A stretch of DNA of 64,000 bases, from NCBI RefSeq assembly GCF_905373215.1, contig NZ_CAJPRT010000001.1:124001-188000 (forward strand). Direction: 5' to 3'. Under the pieces are notes generated by a model. That model had not been told where the DNA came from. It did not search any database and saw only the letters and a list, made by a program, of their open reading frames with translations. Within the stretch, counting starts at the first letter, position 1; each line of letters begins with the position of its first letter. The position numbers and the translations under genes were made by a program. Origin of the DNA: an uncultured Campylobacter sp. (lineage in GTDB: Bacteria > Campylobacterota > Campylobacteria > Campylobacterales > Campylobacteraceae). Shown one piece after another: positions 17,131-26,933 of the stretch.

Positions 17131-18282
17131 ATGAATGAAGCTAGAAGAGATTTTATAAAAGGCGGCGCAGCGGGCATAGGACTCGGCGCACTTGCATCGA
17201 TGGGGGTATTTTCATACTCTCCTGCGAGGGAATTTTTTCTTCCGGATGAAGTGCGAAAGATGACCGATTTCGGCGCGATTAAAAGCGTCGAGGTTACTAA
17301 TATCTCCGAAACGAGCTGGTTTGACAACTCGATGCTGATGGGAGATATTAAAGGCGCAGGCGGGCTGCTGGTCAATCAATATCTATTTAACTGGCCACCG
17401 TTCGGTAACGGCAAAGGGCTTGCCAAGGGCAGCTACGAAGAGGGGATTTCACAAATCAAGCATCTTCTACCCGATAAAATCGATGAGGCGTGGGAGGTAA
17501 CCAAAAAACTTTCCGTAAATCCCGATAACGCGGGCGGCTACTCTGCTCTCATAGAGATAGAGCGTCTAAACGGAGAAAAGAAAAAATATCTGCTTGATTG
17601 CGGCTGGTCCTACAAATGGATGCACGAGTGTTTTAAGCGGGAGGGGATCGATAAGATGCTGCAAAGCGGCGAGATAGACACCCTCATAATGTCGCACGAG
17701 CACTACGATCACTTTTGGGCGCTACCTGTCGTTTTAAAGTATAAGCCCGATATCAGGATCATCATACACGAAGGATTTTACCCGGAGGGCAGACAATATA
17801 TCAAAGATTCTGGTCATAAGGGCGAGCTTGTAGTGTTTAAAAAGGGTAGAAACGAGATTGAGCCCGGAATGTGTACGTTTTGCTATGACTGCCCTATCAT
17901 TACGAGGGTTTTTGGCGAGCAGTCGATATTCGTAAATGTCAAAGATAAAGGCCTTGTAAGTATCACCGGCTGCTGCCATCAGGGCATCATTACCTTTTCC
18001 GATTCCGCGCACAAGGAGCTCAAGTACGATAACGATCAGCTCTACGGACTTTACGGCGGACTTCATATCTCGCCGTTTGACGACTGGGATCCAAAATATG
18101 ACGATCTGGTTATCGGACTGAAAAGATGGAACTATCAAGTCATGGCGTGCAACCACTGCACCGGTCTGCTGACCGTGCAAAAATTCGTCCGCGAGGGCTA
18201 TCCGATCGTAAAGGGCACGGCTAGATTTAGAACCAAAACGTCCGATTATCTAGGTAACGGCGATAAGGTTAAATTTGGATAG
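17131..18282 (+). CDS. Tat-exported metallo-beta-lactamase-fold hydrolase
   Basis: 383 residues. The N-terminus ARRDFIKGGAAGIGLGALA is a twin-arginine signal, so the folded metalloprotein is exported to the periplasm. The MBL motif is SHEHYDHFW (His189, His191, Asp193, His194). Further ligands are likely at TGCCHQG (near 290) and GGLH. The C-C-H-Q-G and GGLH pattern resembles the branch annotated as dihydropterin ribofuranosyl-aminobenzene phosphate synthase-like MBL proteins. The natural substrate is unknown. It lies between the membrane protein and a CobW GTPase, which suggests metal insertion before export. Confidence 0.8.
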   Translation: MNEARRDFIKGGAAGIGLGALASMGVFSYSPAREFFLPDEVRKMTDFGAIKSVEVTNISETSWFDNSMLMGDIKGAGGLLVNQYLFNWPPFGNGKGLAKGSYEEGISQIKHLLPDKIDEAWEVTKKLSVNPDNAGGYSALIEIERLNGEKKKYLLDCGWSYKWMHECFKREGIDKMLQSGEIDTLIMSHEHYDHFWALPVVLKYKPDIRIIIHEGFYPEGRQYIKDSGHKGELVVFKKGRNEIEPGMCTFCYDCPIITRVFGEQSIFVNVKDKGLVSITGCCHQGIITFSDSAHKELKYDNDQLYGLYGGLHISPFDDWDPKYDDLVIGLKRWNYQVMACNHCTGLLTVQKFVREGYPIVKGTARFRTKTSDYLGNGDKVKFG

Positions 18283-18286
18283 AAGC

Positions 18287-20050
18287 ATGGAATTTCAAGA
18301 TATTTTCCCTTTGAAATTTAAATACTCGTTTGAGGATTACAGATCGCTTATGAGATGTATATTGATGAAATCTCTTTACGATAGCGACGTAAAATCCTCA
18401 AGCAGGTATCAGGGGATGTATAAGGGGAACTATTTTAATGAATGCTGGAGCATAAAATTTGGCTTTTACAGCGGAATTTACGGCATCGTTTTGTGGGAGG
18501 TGCAAGAGGATGCGGGCGTGTTTGAGCTTTATTATTTCCCCTCCGCAAACGACGAGCTGCTCGGTAGCGTCTCGCTTTTTGAAGCCGTTTTGGCCGGAGA
18601 ACCGGACTTTTTGGCAAAGGTGCGAAATTTCTCCGCGCACGAGGAGCTTTTAAATAATTTCTGCGTCGCTACGATCTACTTAAAGCTGCAAGAGCAGGGC
18701 ATGGCGCTATCTTTTAAAACAAAGCTCAGAGATAGGTCGTACGCAAAGGACGGCGTGCGCATAGAGGGCAAGCAGATCATCGCAGAAGAGGGGCTCGATA
18801 AAAATTTCCCCAGCTTTAGGGTATCGCTTGCGTTTATGAACTTTTTGCATATCGCGCTTTGCAGAATTTACGAGCCGCGCTACGAGAGCTTTGAAATTTA
18901 CAAAAAAGCGGCTCGCGGCGTGATCTACGACAAAGACCGCAATTTAGAAAGCAAAGAAGATCCGCTCTGCGGCGAAATTTTTGTAAATTTAATCTACGGC
19001 GCAGAAGGTGCGAGCGACGATCGCTTTAAATTTAATGACAGATCTTTTAAGAAGCTGTCCGGCTCGGCAGCTTTGTTTAAATTTTTGCTGCGCTTAGCCA
19101 AGGAGGATAAAAAGCAAATTTTTATGCAAGGCGGCGAGCGGCCGAATTTCTTCATCATCACCGGTTATCTGGGCTCGGGCAAGACGAAATTTATCCAAAA
19201 TTTCATCGAGCATGAAACGGCGCAAAATAGATTTACCGGCATCATCCAAAATGAGATCGGCAAAATAGGCCTCGACGGCGCGCTGCTGGACGCCAAATAC
19301 GCGCTCGTAGAGATCGACGAGGGGTGCGTTTGCTGCTCCATGGCGGGGCAGATCAAGCTTGCGATCTCGCAGCTTAAGCCCAAAAAGCCCGACAGCATCG
19401 TGCTTGAAACCACTGGCGTCGCCAACCCTTTCAATATCTTAAGCGAGCTAAACGAGATCAAAGACGCGGTCAATCTATGCGCCATCGTCACCGTCGTGGA
19501 TGGAGCGAATTTTTTAAAAGAGCGGGGCAGATCAAAAATAATGCTCGAGCAGATCAAGGCCGCCGACGTCATAGTGCTCAATAAAATCGATCTGATCTCG
19601 CTCGAGCAGAAGGAGCGGATACGACAAATTTTGATTCAAAACAACCGCTGCGCCGAGATATTCGAGACGATAGGCGCCGAGCTAAATCCAAACTATCTGC
19701 TCTACCGCCAGAGCGATACTTCGTATATGGCGTCCGTCCTGCTCGAGGGCAAGATGGGCGCGACGCACGAAGACGAGGGGATAGTCTCGTTTAAAAAAGA
19801 CCTTCCTGAGGGCATCGATAGGCAAAATTTCATCAAATTTATGAGCGATATACCGGAAAATTTTTACCGCATCAAGGGGCTTGCGAGCTTTAAAGATGAT
19901 GAAGCGCAATACGTCGTGCAGTTCGTAAACGGCAAATTTGAGATAACGCCTTTTAGCGACCGTAAACGCTGCGATAATTTTTTGGTTTTCATCGGGCGAG
20001 AGATAGAGGAGGAAATTTTAGTTTTATATCAATTTATCGAATCAAATTAG
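18287..20050 (+). CDS. CobW/COG0523-family GTPase with long unknown N-terminal domain
   Basis: 587 residues from ATG 18287; a TTG start at 18275 would overlap the MBL stop. By numbering from that TTG, Walker A is GYLGSGKT (297-304), the metal-binding CxCC is GCVCC (350-354), and the GTPase switch and NKID follow. The C-terminal CobW domain is shown by FYRIKGLASF. COG0523 proteins hand zinc, cobalt or other metals to client enzymes. The first ~285 residues are a separate domain I do not recognise, which makes the protein about twice the usual length. The client is presumably the MBL protein encoded just upstream. Confidence 0.8.
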   Translation: MEFQDIFPLKFKYSFEDYRSLMRCILMKSLYDSDVKSSSRYQGMYKGNYFNECWSIKFGFYSGIYGIVLWEVQEDAGVFELYYFPSANDELLGSVSLFEAVLAGEPDFLAKVRNFSAHEELLNNFCVATIYLKLQEQGMALSFKTKLRDRSYAKDGVRIEGKQIIAEEGLDKNFPSFRVSLAFMNFLHIALCRIYEPRYESFEIYKKAARGVIYDKDRNLESKEDPLCGEIFVNLIYGAEGASDDRFKFNDRSFKKLSGSAALFKFLLRLAKEDKKQIFMQGGERPNFFIITGYLGSGKTKFIQNFIEHETAQNRFTGIIQNEIGKIGLDGALLDAKYALVEIDEGCVCCSMAGQIKLAISQLKPKKPDSIVLETTGVANPFNILSELNEIKDAVNLCAIVTVVDGANFLKERGRSKIMLEQIKAADVIVLNKIDLISLEQKERIRQILIQNNRCAEIFETIGAELNPNYLLYRQSDTSYMASVLLEGKMGATHEDEGIVSFKKDLPEGIDRQNFIKFMSDIPENFYRIKGLASFKDDEAQYVVQFVNGKFEITPFSDRKRCDNFLVFIGREIEEEILVLYQFIESN

Positions 20051-20189
20051 GAAAATTGATTTAATGCTATTAAAAATATTAATTGATTGATAGCTTCAGA
20101 ATAAAGCTGTTAAAAATTTTTGCTTTTACTTATTATAGCCAAGCAGGAGTCTAGATCGCTATAAAATAAAATATATAAATTTAAGGATG

Positions 20190-20933
20190 CTATTCCATAT
20201 TTTCAACTCGGACCACAAAGGTTAAGAAAGGGTATATTTCTATTCTTTCTTCCTCTCCATTCTCTTTTTTGAGCGTTGTAAATTTATGTCTTTTTTTCTT
20301 GTAATCATTTATTTTCCAAGTTATGGCAATATTCGGCTTTGTTTCTACTGATGTATTGTAAAGAAAATAATTAAACATACGTTTTGCGTAACTTTTTGCA
20401 TCATCGTCGATTTCTTTTGATATTTTGCTTGAATTTTTAATAAAAGTCGGTATTATAATTAAAGCTATTTTATAGCAATTAAAATTTTCTAGTTTTACCT
20501 TATCAAATTCCTTTCCTAAGTTTTCATTCGTCAAATCTTTTATTTGCTCTATCGCGTCATACCATTTGTCACATGTATCTTGTATTATATTATTTCTGCC
20601 CATATGATTTTTGTATGCATGTTTTATTTCTATGAAATAAGCATTGTTTTCAGCTATTGTACTTATATCTAAAAACCTATTTTTGTTCTCATTAACTACT
20701 TTAAACCACTGTTCTATCCAAACATTTTCAGTTATTTTATATATCGCAGGAAATAAAGCTGACAAAACTTGTTTTTCGCTATTTGTAAAAGGAAAAAATT
20801 TCCACTTATTGTAGATTATTTCAGATTCCTCTATGAAATTTTCCATAACTTTTCTGAGAAAATTTTGAACTTCTTTAAACTTTTTTACTTCAGTTTCAAT
20901 ATCCTCGCCAAGATAGATTTCAATATCTTCCAT
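20190..20933 (-). CDS. AT-rich orphan protein, possible PD-(D/E)XK fold
   Basis: 247 residues with much lower GC than its neighbours. The segment RFLDISTIAENNAYFIEIKH (about 86-105) has the D...E-x-K arrangement of PD-(D/E)XK nucleases (FIEIKHA). IWKW-like aromatics and a long Lys/Asn-rich C-terminus surround it. It lies alone between the CobW gene and nrdA on the opposite strand to CobW, as a horizontally gained gene would. A nuclease role is inferred from one motif. The 20051-20189 gap has no gene. Confidence 0.5.
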   Translation of the reverse strand: MEDIEIYLGEDIETEVKKFKEVQNFLRKVMENFIEESEIIYNKWKFFPFTNSEKQVLSALFPAIYKITENVWIEQWFKVVNENKNRFLDISTIAENNAYFIEIKHAYKNHMGRNNIIQDTCDKWYDAIEQIKDLTNENLGKEFDKVKLENFNCYKIALIIIPTFIKNSSKISKEIDDDAKSYAKRMFNYFLYNTSVETKPNIAITWKINDYKKKRHKFTTLKKENGEEERIEIYPFLTFVVRVENME

Positions 20934-20960
20934 TTTTTTCCTTTACAAAAATTCAAAATT

Positions 20961-23333
20961 TTACTGGCACCCCTCGCACTCGATCGAGCGATCCGCGACG
21001 TTGTTTAGCTTCTCGCTATCTGGGCTTTCGGAGCGTAGATAGTAGGTCGATTTTAGCCCGAGCTGCCATGCAAGCGTGTAAATTTCGCTTAGATAGCCGC
21101 CGCTTGCCTTATCCAGGCTCATGAAGATATTGAGGCTCTGGCCTTGATCGATCCATTTTTGGCGGATGGCGCCCGCCTTTACGAGTAGGCGCTGATCGAG
21201 CTCGTACGCAGGTACGTACGCCTGCCACGTTTTCGGGCTTAAATTCGGCACGACGACCGGAATCATACCGCTTAGGTTGTGCTCGAACCACTTGCGCTTA
21301 TACACTGGCTCGATCGTTTGCGTGGTGCCTACGAGTATGCTGATACTCGATGTCGGCGCAATCGCCATCAGGTAGCCGTTTCGCATGCCGTCGCGCTTTA
21401 CTTTCTCGCGCAGTCCGTCCCAGTCGCAGCTGCTCTGCTCAAAAAGTCCGCCGCGCTTAACTAGCGCTTTGGCGTTTTCGTTAGCTAAATCGATCGGGAA
21501 AATTCCTTCGCTCCACTTCGAGCCCGCAAAATCAGGGTACCGTCCCTTTTCTACGGCTAAATTTGAACTTGCTTTGATCGCGTTAAAGCTCACGTTTTCC
21601 ATTATCCTATCGATCAGTTCGAAGTGCTCGTAGCTGCCCCACTTCACGCCGCGCTCGGCAAGCATCTGCGCCTCGCCCATTACGCCGAGCCCTATCGCGC
21701 GGGTTTTTAGATTGGTATGTTTGACCTTGGCGTGCGGGTAAAAATTTAGATCGATGACGTTATCGAGCATCCTCACGGCGATCGGCATCACGCGAGCTAT
21801 CTCCTCGCGGCTGTTGATTTTACTTAAATTTACGCTTGCAAGGTTGCAAACCGCCGTCGCGCCCTCGCTGTAGCCCTTTTCTACGATAAAAATTTCTTTG
21901 CCGCCCAGCGTGTCCAGTGCCGTGATTTTTTTCGCCTTTTTTACGATGCCCGCGTCGGTTCTTACATCTTCGTTTTCCTCAAACAGCCTCTCGCTGCCGT
22001 CGGCAAATACGACTTTGATTTTGTAGTGGTTCGGCGCCGTGTTTTGAAAGATCTCGGTGCATAAATTTGAACTCCTGATTAAGCCTTGATGCGCGTTTGG
22101 ATTGATGCGGTTGGTGTTATCTTTGAAGCACAAAAAAGGCATGCCCGTCTCAAAATAGCTCGTTAAAATTTTCTTCCAAAGCTCCTTTGCGAGGATCGTA
22201 GATTTTGAAATTTTATCATCGGCCTCATACTGCTCGTAGCGCGCCTCAAATTCCGCGCCGTAAAGATCGCTCAGATCGCTTACTTCTGCAGGATCGAAGA
22301 GCGTCCACTTGCCGCCGCTTTGAAGTCTTTTCATAAACAGATCGTTTATCCACAGCGCGGGGAAAATTTCATGCGCGCGGCGCCTCTCCTCGCCCGAGTT
22401 TTTGCGCAGATCCAGGAAGTCGCTCACGTCCATATGCCACGGCTCGATATACACGGCGATAGCGCCCTTGCGCGTGCCCAGCTGATCGACGGCGACGGCG
22501 ATGTCGTTCGTGATCTTTAAAAACGGAATGATGCCGCCCGCAGCGTTTTTATGCCCGTCGATGCTGCCGCCCATCGCGCGCACCTTGCACCAGTCCCAGC
22601 CGATGCCGCCGCCGAATTTGCTCAGAAGAGCCATCTCCTTGTAGCTATCAAAAATCCCTTCGATATTATCGGGCGTGCTTCCCACGTAGCAGCTGCTTAG
22701 CTGATGGCGCGTCGTGCGGGCGTTTGAGAGCGTCGGAGTAGCGAGCATGACTTCAAATTTAGATATAAGATCGTAAAATTTCTTCGCCCAGCTCTGGCAA
22801 TCAAGCTCGTTTTGCGCAAGAAACATCGCTATAGCCATAAACATCTGCTGCGGAAGCTCGATCGGCGCGCCGCTGCGGTCTTTGATGAGGTAGCGATCGT
22901 AAAGCGTCTTGATGCCGAGGTAGTTAAACTGCAAATCGCGCTGCGGCTGCAAGTAAGAATTTAGATCATCTAAGTCGTATTTTTCCTTTAAGCCGAGCAT
23001 TATGCGACCCGCCGCTTCGCCGCGAGCGAAGTAATCTTGCAGGCTGTTGTAGCCGCTAAAGCCCGTTACTTTGTGATACAGATCGTATAAAAATAGCCGC
23101 GCGGCGACGAAGGTCCAGTTCGGGCGGTCCACGTCGATCTTTTCGACTGCGGTTTTGATGAGGGTTTGTTGAATCTCCTCCGTGGTGATCATATCGCGAA
23201 ACTGGATCTTTGCGTCCACCTCAAGCTCGCTAAGGCTTACGTTTTCCAGCCCCTCTACCGCCTCGCTCGTGTATTTTTTGATCTTGCTTACGTCAAGTTC
23301 CTCGGTTCTACCGTTACGTTTGATTACTTTCAT
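20961..23333 (-). CDS. nrdA: class Ia ribonucleoside-diphosphate reductase, alpha subunit
   Basis: 790 residues. The ATP-cone (residues 1-95) begins KVIKRNGRTEELDVSKI. The active-site residues are recognisable: SSCYVG (first redox Cys), NLCTEI (Asn, radical Cys, Glu), TYYLR (the radical-transfer Tyr pair) and the C-terminal CEGC redox pair. The enzyme reduces ribonucleoside diphosphates together with NrdB, which is not in this window. It starts at ATG after AAGGAACG and appears monocistronic. Confidence 0.95.
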   Translation of the reverse strand: MKVIKRNGRTEELDVSKIKKYTSEAVEGLENVSLSELEVDAKIQFRDMITTEEIQQTLIKTAVEKIDVDRPNWTFVAARLFLYDLYHKVTGFSGYNSLQDYFARGEAAGRIMLGLKEKYDLDDLNSYLQPQRDLQFNYLGIKTLYDRYLIKDRSGAPIELPQQMFMAIAMFLAQNELDCQSWAKKFYDLISKFEVMLATPTLSNARTTRHQLSSCYVGSTPDNIEGIFDSYKEMALLSKFGGGIGWDWCKVRAMGGSIDGHKNAAGGIIPFLKITNDIAVAVDQLGTRKGAIAVYIEPWHMDVSDFLDLRKNSGEERRRAHEIFPALWINDLFMKRLQSGGKWTLFDPAEVSDLSDLYGAEFEARYEQYEADDKISKSTILAKELWKKILTSYFETGMPFLCFKDNTNRINPNAHQGLIRSSNLCTEIFQNTAPNHYKIKVVFADGSERLFEENEDVRTDAGIVKKAKKITALDTLGGKEIFIVEKGYSEGATAVCNLASVNLSKINSREEIARVMPIAVRMLDNVIDLNFYPHAKVKHTNLKTRAIGLGVMGEAQMLAERGVKWGSYEHFELIDRIMENVSFNAIKASSNLAVEKGRYPDFAGSKWSEGIFPIDLANENAKALVKRGGLFEQSSCDWDGLREKVKRDGMRNGYLMAIAPTSSISILVGTTQTIEPVYKRKWFEHNLSGMIPVVVPNLSPKTWQAYVPAYELDQRLLVKAGAIRQKWIDQGQSLNIFMSLDKASGGYLSEIYTLAWQLGLKSTYYLRSESPDSEKLNNVADRSIECEGCQ

Positions 23334-23714
23334 ATCGTTCCTTGAAATTTAAAAATGCAAATTTAGCGTTAGTTTCCCAACATAAAATACGTCGTCAAAA
23401 GAGGCGGCGTAATAAATGCCTCAAATCCGCCGTCTTTTAAATTTACGCTAGCTGCGCTGCAGAATCGCGCATTATAGCCAAAATTGCTTAAGTCTATCTG
23501 TCATTGCAAATATGAGATTTTAGCTTGTAAATTTTAAAATTTAGCGAAGTGGGTAGAAACGATGCGGTAAAATTCGAGCGAGATTTTATGGCGCCGCTGC
23601 GGAATTCTGCAGGTAAAAATTTGCGCGGAGTTTTGCGAAATTCTGCGCCGAAAAAGTAAGAAACAAAAAAAGCTTTGCGAACAGGTTTAAAATTTGCTCG
23701 CAAAGCTTAAAAAT
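23334..23714. other. intergenic region with GAATTC/GCGC-rich strings
   Basis: No gene I can support. The right half has several GAATTCTGC-, TTTTGCGAAATTCTGCGCC-like strings related to the degenerate repeats seen inside the NnrS and EamA genes. The nrdA promoter should lie near 23340-23480. Confidence 0.5.
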
Positions 23715-25163
23715 TTAATTGTGCGGTAGCGGGATAGGCTTTCCGTTTAAGATCATAGAGTTGCTTGCTTTATCGAAGCTAAACTCCATCTTAACCCCAT
23801 CTCCATCAGGCTTAAGAAACTGCGAGCCGTAAACTTCCGCCATCGGCGCAAAATCGCGTAGGCTGTCATAAGGCGATAGGAAGTCCGTGATGGTCGTATT
23901 TATCGTAGCTTTGCCGTCCAAGCTCATGCGCTTAAAAAGCTGCGTCTCATCGATGTAGCCGCCTAATAGCGCGCTTGCGTTAAAAGCAAATTTCTTGCCG
24001 AGGCTATTTTCAAACGAAAAATCATTCACGTTGATTTTCATATCATCTTTTAGCAGCTTCATAAAAAGCTCTTTATTTTCCGCTAATTTTTCGCCTTCTT
24101 GCGGATTTGAGATAACAGACAGATATTTTTCGAAAAGTGCGGCGCTAAAGCTGGTATCGACGCCTAAATGGATGTTTCGCACTAGCACATCGGCGATTTT
24201 TAGGCTTTGAGCTTTATCGCTTTCGTTGAAATTTAAAATTCCATCTTTTACGCGGTAGCTACCTTCTGTGCTCATATCCGTAACTACGACGAAGCGCTGC
24301 TTATCTACAGTTACGACGAGCTCTTTTGTGCTGCCTGCAAAATCTATGTCATTCAAAAAGAGCTTGGTTATATTGTCGTCTAGATCTTGGATGCCGTTTT
24401 TAAAGTTTGCCTCATAGATAAGATCCTTCACATCAAGACCCGAATCCTTGCCGTCGTCTATAAAAATTTCACCGATTTTAAAGCCCAAGGCTTTTATCGT
24501 TTTGCCGCTCATATCGCTCGTGCCGTTTAGGCTAAGGCCTGCAAGACGTCCTATTCCGCCATCTTCTAGCACATTTATATCGGCTAGCTTTGCGCTAAAT
24601 TTAACCTCGGTAGGTCCGTAGTTTAGATGCGTGCTAAGCGGCGCGTCAGTCTTAAACAGCTTCTTGCAAGGCTCCGCGTAATATGGCGTCTTAATCGTTA
24701 AAATTCCGTCGCTCTCAAATCCATCCGCAGCGTTTTTTACGCTATGCTTAATAGTGTAGTCATAGCGAAAAGCAAAATCTTCCGGGAAAATTTTAGCAGG
24801 ATCCGGCTCGTCCGTATCGTTGCTATCTTGCGCGCCTGCTTTTTCCTTTAGCTTGCTAAAGCCCTCGGCAAGGCTTTTTTGTAGTTTCTCTTTTTTTACT
24901 ACGCCTTCGATAAAGCCGCTTGAGTTGCTATCTCCAGGATAAAATTTAGCGCTTTTGGTCTCGAAAATTTCGTTTCTAGCGATAAATTCCGCAATCTGCT
25001 GCTCAATCGCCGCGCTGGCACTCTTGCCGACCGCACCGTCAACCGTTTTGGTTATGCTATCGTTTACACTTTTAGCTACGCCCGTTTTAGCGTCCTTTGT
25101 CGCTACAAAAACGCCCACTATAAGCGCTACGATGACCACTAAAGCCGCGATGATCTTTTTCAT
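23715..25163 (-). CDS. DUF945 (YdgA-like) periplasmic/membrane-anchored protein
   Basis: 482 residues from ATG 25163, chosen because GGAG lies five bases upstream; earlier in-frame ATGs have no ribosome site. MKKIIAALVVIVALIVGVFVA is a signal anchor. The rest is a long beta-rich domain with repeated amphipathic strands and HLNYGPTEV, as in the DUF945 family of inner-membrane-anchored periplasmic proteins. The function is unknown; the fold recalls lipid-transfer AsmA-like proteins. It is monocistronic and divergent from pyrG. Confidence 0.7.
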   Translation of the reverse strand: MKKIIAALVVIVALIVGVFVATKDAKTGVAKSVNDSITKTVDGAVGKSASAAIEQQIAEFIARNEIFETKSAKFYPGDSNSSGFIEGVVKKEKLQKSLAEGFSKLKEKAGAQDSNDTDEPDPAKIFPEDFAFRYDYTIKHSVKNAADGFESDGILTIKTPYYAEPCKKLFKTDAPLSTHLNYGPTEVKFSAKLADINVLEDGGIGRLAGLSLNGTSDMSGKTIKALGFKIGEIFIDDGKDSGLDVKDLIYEANFKNGIQDLDDNITKLFLNDIDFAGSTKELVVTVDKQRFVVVTDMSTEGSYRVKDGILNFNESDKAQSLKIADVLVRNIHLGVDTSFSAALFEKYLSVISNPQEGEKLAENKELFMKLLKDDMKINVNDFSFENSLGKKFAFNASALLGGYIDETQLFKRMSLDGKATINTTITDFLSPYDSLRDFAPMAEVYGSQFLKPDGDGVKMEFSFDKASNSMILNGKPIPLPHN

Positions 25164-25263
25164 CATCTCTCCTTTAAATTTAAAATTTATTTGGGTGCGT
25201 ATTTTGCCGTAAATTTCTAAAATTTTCAAATTCTAGCTTAGTATGCTTTAACCTAAAAGAAGT

Positions 25264-25269
25264 TATAAT
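25264..25269 (+). promoter_or_regulatory. -10 box of pyrG
   Basis: TATAAT lies 33 nt before the pyrG ATG, with an AGGA ribosome site at about 25291. There is no clear -35, as is usual in this group. Confidence 0.55.
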
Positions 25270-25301
25270 CGCGGCATTAATATCAAAATTTAGGAAAACT
25301 T

Positions 25302-26933
25302 ATGGCAAAACAAACGAAATATATTTTCGTCACCGGCGGAGTGCTGAGCTCGCTGGGTAAGGGCATTGCGGCGGCGTCGATCGCGACGCTTTTAAAGCAC
25401 GCGGGGCTTAAAGTGCGCATATTAAAGGCGGATCCTTATATCAACGTCGATCCGGGCACCATGAGCCCGCTGGAGCACGGAGAGGTTTTCGTCACCGACG
25501 ACGGCGCGGAGACCGATCTGGATTTGGGGCATTATGAGAGATTCTTGGATGAAAATTTAAGCCAAGATAACAACTTCACCACGGGCAAAGTTTACAGCTC
25601 CGTCATCGAAAAGGAGCGCAGGGGCGATTATCTGGGCAAGACGATACAAGTAATCCCTCACATCGTAGGCGAGATCGTGCGCCGCATAAAAAAGGCGGGC
25701 GAGGGCAACGACGTGCTGATCGTCGAGATCGGCGGCACCGTGGGCGACATCGAGGGGCTACCGTTTTTAGAGGCTATCCGCGCGATGAGAGTGGAGCTAG
25801 GTAGAGTAAATACGATGAATATCCACCTCACGCTCGTGCCTTTTATAAAGGTAGCGGGCGAGCTTAAGACCAAGCCCACGCAGCATAGCGTAGGCGAGCT
25901 GCGCCGCATCGGTATCAGCCCCGATATGATAATCTGCCGCTCCGAAATGCCGCTAAATCGCGCGCTTAAAGATAAGATCGCGCTAAGCTGCGGCGTGGAT
26001 AAAAACTGCGTCATCGAAAGCCCAGATAGCGCAAGCATCTATCAGATCCCGCTTGCGTTTTTGAAGCAGGATATTTTAACGCCTATCGCGGAGACTCTAA
26101 GCCTAAACAAGCTCGAAGTCGATATGAGCAACTGGGACAGCCTCGTTAAGCGCGTAATCGTGCCTACGAACGAAACCACGATCGCCTTCGTCGGCAAATA
26201 TATCGATTTGAAAGAAAGCTACAAATCCCTCACCGAGGGGATCATCCACGCGGGCGCTACGCTTGATACGCGGATAAGCTTAAAGTGGGTAGATAGCGAA
26301 AAAATTGAAGCTGCAAATGTGGATGAAATTTTCCGCGACGTAAACGGAATTTTAGTCGCGGGCGGCTTCGGCTCGCGCGGGGTGGAGGGTAAAATTTTAG
26401 CCATAAACTACGCGCGAGTGCATAAGGTGCCGTTTTTGGGCATCTGCCTGGGGATGCAGCTTGCGATGGTGGAGTTTGCGCGCAATGTCTTAAAACTGAA
26501 AAATGCCAACTCCTCGGAATTTGACCCTCAGACCGAAGATCCGGTGATCTACCTCATCGACAGCTTCATCGACGCAAGCGGCAAAAAGCAGATCCGCACG
26601 CATAAATCCCCTATGGGCGGCACTATGCGGCTGGGCGGCTATGACTGCGACGTCAAAAAAGGCTCGCTTTTGGGTAAAATTTACGGCGAGCAAAAAACCA
26701 TCCGCGAGCGCCACCGCCACCGATACGAAGCCAATCCGAAGTACCGCGCCGATTTTGAAAAGCACGGTCTTATCGTCTGCGGCGAGAGCGACGGGCTTAT
26801 CGAAGCGGTCGAGCTAAAAAACCATCCGTTTTTTCTGGGCGTGCAGTTTCACCCGGAATTTACCAGCCGTCTAGTGCGCCCAAATCCTGCTATTTTGGGC
26901 TTTATCGAAGCATCTATAAAAAATGCTAGGTAA
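25302..26933 (+). CDS. pyrG: CTP synthase
   Basis: 543 residues, the normal length. The N-terminal amidoligase domain starts TGGVLSSLGKGIAAAS (P-loop). The C-terminal glutamine amidotransferase domain has the nucleophile in GICLGMQ and the His-Glu pair in FHPEF. It makes CTP from UTP, ATP and glutamine in the cytoplasm. Its last 11 bp overlap the recJ start, so the two genes form one transcript. Confidence 0.97.
   Translation: MAKQTKYIFVTGGVLSSLGKGIAAASIATLLKHAGLKVRILKADPYINVDPGTMSPLEHGEVFVTDDGAETDLDLGHYERFLDENLSQDNNFTTGKVYSSVIEKERRGDYLGKTIQVIPHIVGEIVRRIKKAGEGNDVLIVEIGGTVGDIEGLPFLEAIRAMRVELGRVNTMNIHLTLVPFIKVAGELKTKPTQHSVGELRRIGISPDMIICRSEMPLNRALKDKIALSCGVDKNCVIESPDSASIYQIPLAFLKQDILTPIAETLSLNKLEVDMSNWDSLVKRVIVPTNETTIAFVGKYIDLKESYKSLTEGIIHAGATLDTRISLKWVDSEKIEAANVDEIFRDVNGILVAGGFGSRGVEGKILAINYARVHKVPFLGICLGMQLAMVEFARNVLKLKNANSSEFDPQTEDPVIYLIDSFIDASGKKQIRTHKSPMGGTMRLGGYDCDVKKGSLLGKIYGEQKTIRERHRHRYEANPKYRADFEKHGLIVCGESDGLIEAVELKNHPFFLGVQFHPEFTSRLVRPNPAILGFIEASIKNAR

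Noticed and set aside
23494..23703. 69-codon frame before nrdA
   Set aside because: No ribosome site and composition like the surrounding spacer.
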